Part shown: positions 47,475 to 56,171 of the stretch, one piece after another
Position numbering within the stretch: position 1 is the first letter of the stretch
Layout of the letters: each line of letters opens with the position of its first letter
Source of the DNA: Aestuariirhabdus haliotis
GTDB lineage: Bacteria; Pseudomonadota; Gammaproteobacteria; Pseudomonadales; Aestuariirhabdaceae
NCBI RefSeq assembly: GCF_023509475.1
Contig: NZ_JAKSDZ010000009.1
Coordinates: 1-64,000, forward strand
Reading direction: 5' to 3'
Length of the DNA stretch: 64,000 nucleotides
Position numbers and translations under genes: made by a program
The notes under the pieces: model-generated
The model's database searches: none
Told to the model about the DNA's origin: nothing
The model's input: the letters and a program-made list of their open reading frames with translations, nothing else

Positions 47475-47519
47475 AAGGCAATAAAAAAGGCGGCCAATGA
47501 CCGCCTTTTTTATTGCCTT
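47475..47519. terminator. Bidirectional terminator between serB and the fimX-like gene
   Basis: A perfect 19-bp stem (AAGGCAATAAAAAAGGCGG with its complement) and a 7-base loop CCAATGA. Each arm contains a six-base A or T run, so it gives a GC stem followed by T on both strands. It sits between the convergent serB (stop 47467) and fimX-like (stop 47526) genes. Confidence 0.92.
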
Positions 47520-47525
47520 GAGCAG

Positions 47526-49604
47526 TTACATATCGCTGGAGAAATCATAATCCATGTTTTCAGCGGGACCTTGCAGATAGTAGCCCTGGATGTAATTGAC
47601 ACCGGCCTGCCAGAGTGTGGACAGCATGGGGGCCGATTCGACCATTGGCACGATGGTCAGTTTTCCTTCCCCTTGCAGTGAGCTGATCATCGTCTTCAGG
47701 TTTTCCAGAGTATCATCGTTGTCGATATCTTCGCTGAAGGAGCCGTCGAGCTTTACGAACGCCACGTCGAGGTGTTTGAGGTTATTGAAGGGGTTCAGAG
47801 ACCCCCCAAAATGGCCCAGGGCAACACGGCAATGCAATTCATTGATCGCCGCGGTCAGCTCTTTGGCTTGTTTGAGGTGAGTGCTGGCATCTTTTTCAGA
47901 TATTTCGAAAATAATCGCATCGCTTGGCAGGCGAGCGGCCTTGAGGGCGACACTCAACCAGGGCGGCAATGTAGGATCCATGATTGAGTCGCCACTCAGA
48001 TGGATAAACAGGCGCGTATCGTGGCCGTTGGCACGGTGCCCTGCCAACAGTTTGATTGACTGCAAGATCGCCCAGCGGTCAATTTTGGTGCTGAGGCCGG
48101 CCTCGCTGGCAATGCCCATAAATTCTTTGGGGCTGATTTCGTTATTTTCGCCATCGATCAGGCGCAGTAGTACTTCGTAATGTTCGTGGCTGTCACCGCG
48201 CAGGCTGATGATTGGCTGGAACAGGAGTTTGAAGCTGTTGTTATCCAGCGCCTGTTGAATCATCGCCCCGATATCACCCTTATTCGCTTGCGCTTCGATA
48301 TCGTCTTTGGGGTTGTGCAGATGACATCGGCTACCACCTGCTGCCTGTGCTCGGCTGGCGGCTTTCTGCGCGCGATCCATGATGCCGGATGCTGAGCTGG
48401 TGGTTTCATTGACGATGGCAATACCAATGCTGCAAGTGGTTTGCACCGTGACGCCGGACACGTCGGACATATGTTCGGCGACTTCTTTACAAATCTTCTC
48501 ACCGACGGCTTTCAGTTTGTCGATTTGATCACTGCCCACCAGGCCTAGGAAAATATCGTCGCCATAGCGAGCCAGTATGTTAGGGCTGGGGACATTCTCT
48601 TTTAGTAAGGAACCGATATCTGTTAGCACCAGATCGGTGCCCGAAATGCCAGCCTTTTCACGAATCTCGGCAAAGTTATCCAGCGAGAAATAGAAAACCG
48701 AACTGTTCTTGTTGGTAGCGACGGCGCGCTCAATGGCGGCGTCGAGTTGCTGGGAAAAGTAGTCGCGATTAAACAGACCGGTGACCAGATCCTGAGTACT
48801 TATCTCTTTCAGCTTCTCTTCGAGTTCCGGGTTGCCGGTATCCACTCGAATGACGACTTGCTCGCAGGGTTCTCCGTCGTAGCTGGCGGGAGAAAACTCC
48901 ATATTCGCTTTAAATTGACTTTCATCCTGGCGTTGCCCGGAACAGACCAGCTTTCTTTCCGCGCCTTTTTCGCGCTGGTGCTCCTTGAGCATCTTTTTGA
49001 TGTTGGCCTGGTCTTCGGAGGCCACCATATCGATGATTGGCATACCGGCCAGATCGTCGGCATCCTCATACCCAAAGAGTTCGACATAAGCACGGTTGGC
49101 GTAGATGTGCATGCCGTCATGGATATAGGCGATGGCGTCTACCGAACTGTCGAGCAGTAGCTGGCAGCGTTTCTCGGTCTCTTTAAGGCTGACTTCCAGC
49201 TGGCGGCGTTTGCGGCGCTCTTCGAGTTGTGCCAGTTCTTTATTGGCAACCAGTACCAGACGCTTGTCTTCATCGTAGGGAATGACATCGCGAAAGCCTT
49301 TTAGCAGCGCTTCGGTGATTTGCTGTTGGCTGGGTTCGGGCAGCAATAGCAGAACCGGGATATCCTTGTGCATCGAATTGACGATATCCAGAGCCTGATC
49401 GGCACTGATCTCATCGCTGTCTTCGCTGGCCAGTAGTAGATCCCAAGTCTGGTTTTGCAGCTCTTCTTCCAAAGCTTCCGCAGAAATGGTGCGGTGTGCC
49501 CTGGTCGCGTGGCCGGAATTGCGGAAGACGTTGACGAGCTGCTCAGCATCGTTTTGCGATTCTTCGATGATTAGCAGACGGAGGGTCTTTTTATCCTTGG
49601 GCAT
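47526..49604 (-). CDS. fimX: FimX-like c-di-GMP effector (REC-PAS-GGDEF-EAL, degenerate)
   Basis: A 692-residue multidomain protein: a REC-like domain without a clear phospho-acceptor Asp (1-125), PAS (about 145-255), GGDEF (about 270-430) and EAL (about 445-690). The GGDEF site reads GDDIF (348-352) and the EAL motif EVL (477-479), so neither cyclase nor phosphodiesterase activity is expected, as in P. aeruginosa FimX, which binds c-di-GMP and controls type IV pili twitching. Position next to serB is as in Pseudomonas. It is the third gene of an operon with a 54-residue protein and a PilZ-like protein. Confidence 0.85.
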   Translation of the reverse strand: MPKDKKTLRLLIIEESQNDAEQLVNVFRNSGHATRAHRTISAEALEEELQNQTWDLLLASEDSDEISADQALDIVNSMHKDIPVLLLLPEPSQQQITEALLKGFRDVIPYDEDKRLVLVANKELAQLEERRKRRQLEVSLKETEKRCQLLLDSSVDAIAYIHDGMHIYANRAYVELFGYEDADDLAGMPIIDMVASEDQANIKKMLKEHQREKGAERKLVCSGQRQDESQFKANMEFSPASYDGEPCEQVVIRVDTGNPELEEKLKEISTQDLVTGLFNRDYFSQQLDAAIERAVATNKNSSVFYFSLDNFAEIREKAGISGTDLVLTDIGSLLKENVPSPNILARYGDDIFLGLVGSDQIDKLKAVGEKICKEVAEHMSDVSGVTVQTTCSIGIAIVNETTSSASGIMDRAQKAASRAQAAGGSRCHLHNPKDDIEAQANKGDIGAMIQQALDNNSFKLLFQPIISLRGDSHEHYEVLLRLIDGENNEISPKEFMGIASEAGLSTKIDRWAILQSIKLLAGHRANGHDTRLFIHLSGDSIMDPTLPPWLSVALKAARLPSDAIIFEISEKDASTHLKQAKELTAAINELHCRVALGHFGGSLNPFNNLKHLDVAFVKLDGSFSEDIDNDDTLENLKTMISSLQGEGKLTIVPMVESAPMLSTLWQAGVNYIQGYYLQGPAENMDYDFSSDM

Positions 49605-49618
49605 AGTGCGACAAATCG

Positions 49619-49783
49619 TTAATCTGTTTGGCTGAAGGAAAGGAAGGGCTGCTCATTATCGAGCAAGCGCAGGGCGAAGCGCCCATCTGGAGAGGTAGCA
49701 TCGTACCATAGTTCATGGGAACCTGCGTTCGATTTTATTGACACTTTGGTCGAAGCGGGAAGAAATTTTGCCGACCAGTTCAT
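49619..49783 (-). CDS. Small 54-residue protein between the PilZ-like and FimX-like genes
   Basis: A 54-residue frame beginning MNWSAKFLPASTKVS. Its ATG overlaps the TGA of the PilZ-like gene as ATGA, and its TAA ends 14 bases before the fimX-like ATG, so it fills the gap almost exactly. The second half alternates polar and hydrophobic residues (SHELWYDATSP, GRFALRLLD, PFLSFSQTD), as in a small beta-sheet domain. No signal peptide or helix is visible. The tight overlap argues for a real coupled gene; no family is recognised. Confidence 0.6.
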   Translation of the reverse strand: MNWSAKFLPASTKVSIKSNAGSHELWYDATSPDGRFALRLLDNEQPFLSFSQTD

Positions 49784-51558
49784 AGTAACTTCCATACAGA
49801 GCTAAAATCGTCATCATCATTGCCTTCACTTGGGGGCTTGGCTGTGGGTGTTTCCAGCAGTTGTTGCAAGTATTTAAACTCAAACTGAGAGAAGCTGCGG
49901 GTGCCCATCAGTTTGTGAGTCAGCTGGCCTTTCTGCTCGCTGCCCTGTTGGCTAAGCAATACTTTGTTGCCCTCTTCAAAGGGGCGCAAAGGTGTAATCA
50001 GTGTTGCTGGTTGTGCGATGGCAGGAATGGCCGGTAACAGGAATGCTCGCATGGCCAGGCTGGAATCGCTGGATTTTCTCAGAAGTGAGAGCGCGCAAGG
50101 TTGAGCGTTAGGAGTAAGGAGTTCGATACCCATCAGGGTGCGCTCCGGGGATTCAATCTTGATCCAGCGAATCACGGCCAGGCACCATTGCTCGCGATTG
50201 TTTTCTCGAACACCAATCAACTCACCTGATTGGGTGTGGGTGGGCAGGTTGCCTCGCCAGATAACGCAATAACCGCCAGGGCTGGTGTTTTCGAGATGGG
50301 TGAGGTGGATCTTGTAGGGGGCCTCTTTCTTTGCATCGGCTTCGGGGTTGAATTTGATTGATTCCCCGTCACGTAAGGGCGAATTGAGTTTTAAATCAGT
50401 GGTGTCGGCATCAAAGGCATTGGCCCAGGCATCCGAGTTGACGCCGCCAGCGGCGAAACGTGTGTTGCGTTCTTTTCTGCTGTAGCGAATGAGTTGTTCA
50501 TCGAAATTTTTTTCGCCACTTAGGTAATAGTGGATTGCACTCAAGCCAATAATAATCTGTAACGAACCGTTGCTTGGGATGCGTTTGAACACGCGTTCTT
50601 TCAACGGTCCCCAGGCCTGAATCAGGTGCTTGATCAGCTCCTGAGACATTGACTTTGGAATGGTTAAGGCGCTCGATTCGCCCGGCATTCCGGGCATCCT
50701 GCTGGCCTGCTCAATAGCTTGCATCAAGGGTACGCTATTGAGTCCGCGGCTGGCCGGGGTAGAAGGCTCCCGGGTCAGGGCAAAATAGGTAGGAGGCTGG
50801 TCGGCTTCAAGATTGACGATAAAAATAGGTTCTTGCCGAGTAATTCTTTGCACCCGAATCAGGGGAGACCAGATCTCCAGCGCGTTGAACACCTGTTGCA
50901 GGTCGGCTTGGCGCAGCTGGTTGGCCCGGGAGCAGGCCATGAGCATGATACGGCAAAACAGGCTGCCCGGGGTTGAGCTGCTGATGTAGCTGTTTTGCCG
51001 GTCTGCTACCTCGTGTTTCAGTAGTTGAAGTGATTCGGCCGCCTGGAAAAGTTGCCCAAGTTCCAGCCAGAGATATCTGGGGGCAGGGCAGTAGAGTTGA
51101 TAAGCCCTCACCTGTGCCCGGGCCAGTTCTGACATGGCTCGATGGATAGCGTTACCGCACGATATGCTATTGGCTGGGTCATTCAGGGTGTCGAGTACTA
51201 CTTGCTTGTAGCCGGTAGCAAGGTTCATCTGCAGGGCTTGGGCAAGGTTGGCAACTTTTTTCTGTTGCTCGTTAAGTATCACGCTTTGCCCAAGGTAGTG
51301 CTTGCTCAGAGCATCCAGTGCGAAATAGATGGTTGGGCGTAGGGCTTCCAGCATCTGGTACCGCAGTGCGGGCTTGGCAACCAGCTTGTTGAGCTCTATC
51401 AGTGCCGTGTAGAGCTGTCGCGACAGTTCGCCCAGATTGGCTTTGGGCAAGCTGTTCAACCAGTTTTCCAGGCCAACAACGCTGGACGTGCAGAAACTGA
51501 GATCGCTGAGCGTTCTCTGAGGTACTCTCAGCTGTAATTGGGTGATCTCGTTATCCAT
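49780..51558 (-). CDS. PilZ-like domain protein upstream of the fimX-like gene
   Basis: A 592-residue cytoplasmic protein. The first 350 residues are mainly helical with no recognised domain. Residues about 358-480 carry PilZ-type signatures: an Arg-rich RYSRKERNTRF (358-368) and ENTSPGG (NxSxxG: Asn424, Ser426, Gly429), with beta-rich sequence after. These are the residues that hold c-di-GMP in PilZ domains, although about 55 residues separate them, more than usual. First in the operon with the 54-residue protein and FimX-like gene; 159 bases upstream carry no clear terminator. A c-di-GMP signalling role is inferred. Confidence 0.6.
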   Translation of the reverse strand: MDNEITQLQLRVPQRTLSDLSFCTSSVVGLENWLNSLPKANLGELSRQLYTALIELNKLVAKPALRYQMLEALRPTIYFALDALSKHYLGQSVILNEQQKKVANLAQALQMNLATGYKQVVLDTLNDPANSISCGNAIHRAMSELARAQVRAYQLYCPAPRYLWLELGQLFQAAESLQLLKHEVADRQNSYISSSTPGSLFCRIMLMACSRANQLRQADLQQVFNALEIWSPLIRVQRITRQEPIFIVNLEADQPPTYFALTREPSTPASRGLNSVPLMQAIEQASRMPGMPGESSALTIPKSMSQELIKHLIQAWGPLKERVFKRIPSNGSLQIIIGLSAIHYYLSGEKNFDEQLIRYSRKERNTRFAAGGVNSDAWANAFDADTTDLKLNSPLRDGESIKFNPEADAKKEAPYKIHLTHLENTSPGGYCVIWRGNLPTHTQSGELIGVRENNREQWCLAVIRWIKIESPERTLMGIELLTPNAQPCALSLLRKSSDSSLAMRAFLLPAIPAIAQPATLITPLRPFEEGNKVLLSQQGSEQKGQLTHKLMGTRSFSQFEFKYLQQLLETPTAKPPSEGNDDDDFSSVWKLL

Positions 51559-51717
51559 TCAATCCTGCATTGTCAAACAGCAGACACTGTGTGTTGCATG
51601 CTAAATTAAACCGCTTTCGGGGACTATATAGCCATACTGTCTAGAACTATAGCCTAGAAAATAAAACGTTGAAATATCAGCAAAAAATCCTGTCGGTACG
51701 AAAAGTGATGATGACGA

Positions 51718-52743
51718 TCAGCCCATGATGGTTTTGGCGTTTTTCCCGGCACTTTCGCGCACCAGAGACGGTACCAGATAGCCACTGCAGCGCCCTCGCA
51801 GGTTAGCGATAATCTGCTGGGCCCGCTTTTCTGCTACCTCGAAGTGAGCGGCTCCCTCTACTCGGTCGAGCAGATGAAGGTAGTAAGGTTGAACTCCGGC
51901 GTCAAACAGGCGATTACTCAAGGCCTCCAGAGTCGCTTCGTTATCATTGATGCCATGCAGCAATACCGATTGATTGAGTAGCCTGACCCCATGCCGGCTG
52001 AGTTTATGCATGGCGAGGGCAACGGCCTCGTCTATTTCGTTGGGGTGGTTGCTGTGAATTACCATTATTTTGTGCAGTCGACCCTCGCCCATCCAGTGCA
52101 GCAGCCTGTCGTCGATGCGCTGCGGGATAACAACGGGCATGCGAGTGTGAATACGAAGGCGCTTGAGGTGGGGGATCTTATCCAGTTCTGCGCATAACCA
52201 GGCAAGTCGTTGATCATTAACCGCGAGGGGCTCACCACCACTGAAAATGACTTCATCGATCTCGGGCCTCTGGTGAATATAGTCCAGCACTTTGAGCCAA
52301 TGTGCGCGATCCGGTGTGTTGTCCTGGTAGGGGAAATGGCGGCGAAAACAGTAGCGGCAGTTAATCGCGCAGTGCCCGGCCAGGGTCAGCAATACTCGAT
52401 TATGGTATTTGTGGATCAGCCCGGGCAACGGGTTGCTAGCGGCTTCTCCCAGTGGGTCGCTATTGAATCCTGGCGTCTGATGCAGCTCCTGCGCGGAGGG
52501 TAATACCTGTAGCAGCAGCGGATCCTTTGGGTCACCTCGCTTAATGCGAGCCAGATAGGGTTCGGGGACTACAACCGAAAATTGCTGGTGGGCCTGTTCG
52601 AGCAAGGAGCTGGCTTCTGCTTCCAGGTCGAGGGCTTGTAACAACTGATTTGGATCACGAATAGCATCACCAAGCAGCTGTTGCCAACTGCTGGTCTGCA
52701 CAGAAGGGATGGTTCGCGCTATCATAGGGGTTTTAACCGACAC
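51718..52743 (-). CDS. epmB: EF-P beta-lysylation protein EpmB (lysine 2,3-aminomutase)
   Basis: Radical-SAM, PLP enzyme that turns alpha-lysine to beta-lysine for EF-P modification. The 341 residues show CAINCRYCFRRHFPYQ (CX3CX2C cluster), SGGEPLAVND and LLNQSVLLHGIND. Length is about that of E. coli EpmB (342), much shorter than KamA. The GTG start at 52743 is 15 bases from the divergent efp ATG; an in-frame ATG at 52725 is possible. Neither has a clear ribosome site. Confidence 0.94.
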   Translation of the reverse strand: MSVKTPMIARTIPSVQTSSWQQLLGDAIRDPNQLLQALDLEAEASSLLEQAHQQFSVVVPEPYLARIKRGDPKDPLLLQVLPSAQELHQTPGFNSDPLGEAASNPLPGLIHKYHNRVLLTLAGHCAINCRYCFRRHFPYQDNTPDRAHWLKVLDYIHQRPEIDEVIFSGGEPLAVNDQRLAWLCAELDKIPHLKRLRIHTRMPVVIPQRIDDRLLHWMGEGRLHKIMVIHSNHPNEIDEAVALAMHKLSRHGVRLLNQSVLLHGINDNEATLEALSNRLFDAGVQPYYLHLLDRVEGAAHFEVAEKRAQQIIANLRGRCSGYLVPSLVRESAGKNAKTIMG

Positions 52744-52758
52744 TGGTGTATATAGAAA

Positions 52759-53331
52759 ATGGCGAGTTATTCTACCAACGAATTCAAGTCTGGTCTCAAA
52801 TTGATGGTGGAGGGTGATCCCTGCTCTATTCTGGAAAATGAGTTCGTCAAACCTGGTAAAGGCCAGGCCTTCAGTCGTGTCAAGTTCCGCAACCTCAAGA
52901 CCGGTCGGGTGTGGGAACGTACCTTCAAGTCGGGCGAGTCACTGGAAGGGGCGGATGTGATGGACCTGGATATGGAATACCTTTACACCGATGGCGAGTT
53001 TTGGCACTTCATGATGACGGACGGTTCTTTCGAGCAACACGCTGCGGATGCCAAGGCGGTAGGTGATACTGTTAACTGGCTGAAAGAGCAGGAAAAGTAC
53101 GAAGTTACCCTCTATAACGGTGCGCCTTTGAGTGTCACAGCCCCCAATTTTGTCGAGCTTGAAGTGGCGGAAACCGACCCGGGCCTCAAGGGAGATACTG
53201 CCCAGGGTGGCTCCAAGCCGGCGACTCTGAGTACCGGAGCCGTGGTCAAAGTGCCCCTGTTTATCAATACTGGCGAAATTCTAAAAATCGATACCCGTAC
53301 GGGTGAGTATGTGAACCGCGCCAAAGGCTAG
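52759..53331 (+). CDS. efp: Elongation factor P
   Basis: Rescues ribosomes stalled at polyproline. The 190 residues match the three-domain EF-P. The loop KPGKGQAF places Lys34 at the site that EpmA beta-lysylates, matching the presence of epmA and epmB on either side (Arg32-rhamnosylated EF-P of Pseudomonas uses EarP instead). GGTG 10 bases before the ATG is a weak ribosome site. A terminator-like hairpin follows. Confidence 0.97.
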   Translation: MASYSTNEFKSGLKLMVEGDPCSILENEFVKPGKGQAFSRVKFRNLKTGRVWERTFKSGESLEGADVMDLDMEYLYTDGEFWHFMMTDGSFEQHAADAKAVGDTVNWLKEQEKYEVTLYNGAPLSVTAPNFVELEVAETDPGLKGDTAQGGSKPATLSTGAVVKVPLFINTGEILKIDTRTGEYVNRAKG

Positions 53332-53336
53332 TATTC

Positions 53337-53368
53337 GGGCGCAGTCGGTGGTCGCGCCCCTGTTTATT
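53337..53368 (+). terminator. Hairpin terminator after efp
   Basis: A 6-bp GC stem (GGGCGC 53337-53342 / GCGCCC 53354-53359) with an 11-base loop, followed by CTGTTTATT. It starts 5 bases after the efp stop. The T-run is broken, so some read-through into epmA is likely. Confidence 0.45.
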
Positions 53369-53391
53369 CTCTATTCAGATCCGGATGCGTT

Positions 53392-54378
53392 ATGACCGAT
53401 ACCCAGTGGCGTCCTAGTGGCGCCCTCCCCGAACTTCAGCGTCGCGCAACACTGTTGCGAGATATCCGTCGATACTTCGATCAACAACAGGTGATGGAAG
53501 TAGAAACACCAGTGCTGTCGCGAGCCGCAGTCACGGATCTGCACATCGATAGCTTTAGTACCCGTTTTCTGCCAACAGGGGGCGGTCGTAACCAAACCCG
53601 CTTTTTGCACACCTCCCCTGAATTTCCGATGAAGCGCCTGCTGGCGTCCGGCTCGGGCGACATTTACCAGATCTGCCGTGTGTTTCGTAACGGAGAGGTG
53701 GGTGGTCGGCACAACCCTGAGTTCACTATGCTGGAGTGGTACCGGCTTGGTATGGATCAACAACAGTTGATGGATGATATGACTGCCATGCTGGCGGTCG
53801 CAGCCAACTTTTCCGAGTTGCGACGGGTCAGTTACCGGCGTCTGTTTGAAGAGCACTTTGGCATTAATCCGCACCAGGCGAGTGATGAGCAGCTGCGCCA
53901 ACTGGTAGCCGATAAAGTCGATGCCCAGCTAACGGACCTGGGTCGCAACGATTGTCTGGACCTGTTATTTAGCCAACGCATTGAACCCCAGTTGGGGGTG
54001 GCCGGTGATGCTGTTCTGGCCGGTGTCTACGTCTATGATTATCCCGCCTCGATGGCCGCCCTGGCGCGGGTTGAAATGGAGTCTGGAGAGCCGGTGGCAC
54101 GTCGCTTCGAGCTGTTTGTGGCCGGCGTAGAATTGGCTAACGGTTATCATGAACTCTGTGATGCCGAGGAGCAGCGCCGCCGTTTCCAGCAAGATTGCAT
54201 CGATCGTGACACCCTGGGGCGACGAGAGTTTCCCCAGGATGAGGCGTTTCTGGCTGCTTTGGCGGCCGGTCTGCCGGATTGTGCCGGGGTGGCCATAGGA
54301 CTCGACCGGGTATTGATGTTGATGGCGGGCACCCAGCGGATTGCTGATGTGCTCGCCTTCGACTTCGAGCGTGCCTGA
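53392..54378 (+). CDS. epmA: EF-P lysyltransferase EpmA (GenX/PoxA)
   Basis: Class II lysyl-tRNA-synthetase-like enzyme that attaches (R)-beta-lysine to Lys34 of EF-P. The 328 residues comprise the catalytic core only, without the anticodon domain, as in E. coli EpmA (325). Motif 2 is YQICRVFRNGEVGGRHNPEFTMLEWY and motif 3 GVAIGLDRVLML. It converges on psd with one base between the stop codons. Confidence 0.95.
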   Translation: MTDTQWRPSGALPELQRRATLLRDIRRYFDQQQVMEVETPVLSRAAVTDLHIDSFSTRFLPTGGGRNQTRFLHTSPEFPMKRLLASGSGDIYQICRVFRNGEVGGRHNPEFTMLEWYRLGMDQQQLMDDMTAMLAVAANFSELRRVSYRRLFEEHFGINPHQASDEQLRQLVADKVDAQLTDLGRNDCLDLLFSQRIEPQLGVAGDAVLAGVYVYDYPASMAALARVEMESGEPVARRFELFVAGVELANGYHELCDAEEQRRRFQQDCIDRDTLGRREFPQDEAFLAALAAGLPDCAGVAIGLDRVLMLMAGTQRIADVLAFDFERA

Positions 54379-54379
54379 A

Positions 54380-55246
54380 TTAAGGCGTGGTTTGAACCGT
54401 GCCCAGGGCTTCACCCATGCGGACGCTATTACCCGCACGCATAGATTCCAGCCATTTCATGCTGTCCTTGGGGTGTAACAGGATAACCGTTGAACCCAAT
54501 TTAAAGCGCCCCATCTCTTCCCCGCGCTTCAGGGTGATGGGCTGGCGAGCCTCGTCGCTGTAATCGGTGCACTTTATTTCTCGACGGACCGGCGCCACCA
54601 GTCCTGCCCAAACGGTTTCAATGCTGGCGACGATCATCGCGCCGACCAGAATCATCGCCATCGGCCCTTGCTCGGTATCAAAGATGGCGACAACACGTTC
54701 GTTGCGTGCAAACAGGCGGGGAATGTTTTCGGCGGTGGCCTGATTGACCGAGAACAGTTGGCCAGGAACATATGTCATGCTGCGCAATGTGCCGTTCATT
54801 GGCATATGAACCCGGTGATAGTCTCTGGGGGACAGGTAAATTGTTGCAAAGGCACCGTTCATAAACTCGTCGGCCAATGCGGTATCGCCTCCGACCAGTT
54901 CGGTCAGACTGTAATCCTGACCCTTGGCCTGGAAGATGCGGCCATATTCGATCTGGCCGATTTGACTGATCTGGCCGTCTGCAGGGCAGACCAGTTGGGA
55001 TTTATCCTCTGCGATTACTCGAGCATCGGGTTTCAGGGCGCGGGTAAAGAAATCATTAAAATGTGCGTAGGCTTTGGGGTCTTCTTCCGCGGCCTGGCTC
55101 ATATCAACCCGATAATGTCGGACGAAAATGCCGATAAAGCGGTTTTTCAGCCAGGGCCAACGGCACTCGGCAACCCAGCCCGCAACTCGGGAAAGCGCGT
55201 GCTGGGGAATAAGGTATTGCAGTAGGGCAAAGAGTTTCGGATTCAC
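54380..55246 (-). CDS. psd: Phosphatidylserine decarboxylase proenzyme
   Basis: Makes phosphatidylethanolamine at the inner membrane. The 288-residue precursor self-cleaves at LGST (in GRFKLGSTVILL) to give the pyruvoyl subunit. SPRDYHRVHMP carries the charge-relay His. The GTG start lies behind GAGAGA. It is preceded by rhdA in the same direction (21 bases apart), as in Pseudomonas. Confidence 0.96.
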   Translation of the reverse strand: MNPKLFALLQYLIPQHALSRVAGWVAECRWPWLKNRFIGIFVRHYRVDMSQAAEEDPKAYAHFNDFFTRALKPDARVIAEDKSQLVCPADGQISQIGQIEYGRIFQAKGQDYSLTELVGGDTALADEFMNGAFATIYLSPRDYHRVHMPMNGTLRSMTYVPGQLFSVNQATAENIPRLFARNERVVAIFDTEQGPMAMILVGAMIVASIETVWAGLVAPVRREIKCTDYSDEARQPITLKRGEEMGRFKLGSTVILLHPKDSMKWLESMRAGNSVRMGEALGTVQTTP

Positions 55247-55267
55247 GTTAGCGTTCTCTCGGGCAAA

Positions 55268-56083
55268 TTAGCAGTCAATCGGGGTGTCGGGCAGGTTGCC
55301 CCATTCGGACCAGGAACCATCGTAGGCTTGAATGGACTCATAACCGAGTGCCTTGCCCAGCAGATAGGTGAAACCCGAACGATGATGGGACTGGCAGTGG
55401 GTCACGATGCGTTTGTTGCGTGCGATGCCCAGGGCTTCCAGTTCGGGCAGCAGATCATCCCGAATACGTAGCTGGCGGTTGCGATCCATGGCGCGGGTCC
55501 ATTCGTAATTGATGGCGCCAGGAATGTGGCCGCCGCGGAGTGCCATGACTTTCTCTCCCCGATATTCCGCCTCGGAGCGAGCATCCCAGATAACCAGGTC
55601 GTCATTCCCTAATTGTGCTTGCAGGGCTTCGCGAGACACCAGCGGACTGAAATCAAATTCCAGCTCGACGGTGCTGGATGAAGGCTGGTTGGCTGCCTGT
55701 TCGGTGGCCAGTCCGCTGTCTAGCCAGGCTAGCATGCCGCCATTGAGGTAGGAGTAATGTGGGTGCTGAATCAGGTCCAGGGTCCAGATCATGCGCCCGG
55801 CCCAGCCACCCCCTTCATCATCGTAGACAACGATGTGTTCCTGACCGGTATAACCGATGTCACGGAACAGTTGCAGCAACTGCTCGGGAGTTGGGCACTT
55901 GCCCATGGCGGGTTCTTCCCGTCGCATCAGGCGAGATGGTTCTATATGTATAGCCCCGGGGACGTGGGCACGGCTGTACAGGTCGCCGCGGCACAGATCC
56001 AGAATCAGCAGCTCCGAGTGCCCCAGCAATGGCTGCAGCTCTTCGGGTTCAAGGATCAGGGGGAGATGGCGCAATTGGGTCAT
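55268..56083 (-). CDS. rhdA: Thiosulfate sulfurtransferase (rhodanese RhdA)
   Basis: Two-domain rhodanese of 271 residues. The active site is CQSHHRS in the C-terminal domain, like the CQTHHRS loop of Azotobacter/Pseudomonas RhdA; the N-terminal domain (LILDLCRGDLYSRAHVPGAIH) lacks it. It transfers sulfane sulfur from thiosulfate to a thiol acceptor; the in vivo substrate is uncertain. It forms a pair with psd. Confidence 0.93.
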   Translation of the reverse strand: MTQLRHLPLILEPEELQPLLGHSELLILDLCRGDLYSRAHVPGAIHIEPSRLMRREEPAMGKCPTPEQLLQLFRDIGYTGQEHIVVYDDEGGGWAGRMIWTLDLIQHPHYSYLNGGMLAWLDSGLATEQAANQPSSSTVELEFDFSPLVSREALQAQLGNDDLVIWDARSEAEYRGEKVMALRGGHIPGAINYEWTRAMDRNRQLRIRDDLLPELEALGIARNKRIVTHCQSHHRSGFTYLLGKALGYESIQAYDGSWSEWGNLPDTPIDC

Positions 56084-56171
56084 AAACGGCTCTACTGCAA
56101 CAAGACAAGCGCACGATTGTACCCCAACCCGTTGATAAAACCAGATTCCCCGGTTGAGGGGTGAGGGCCTG

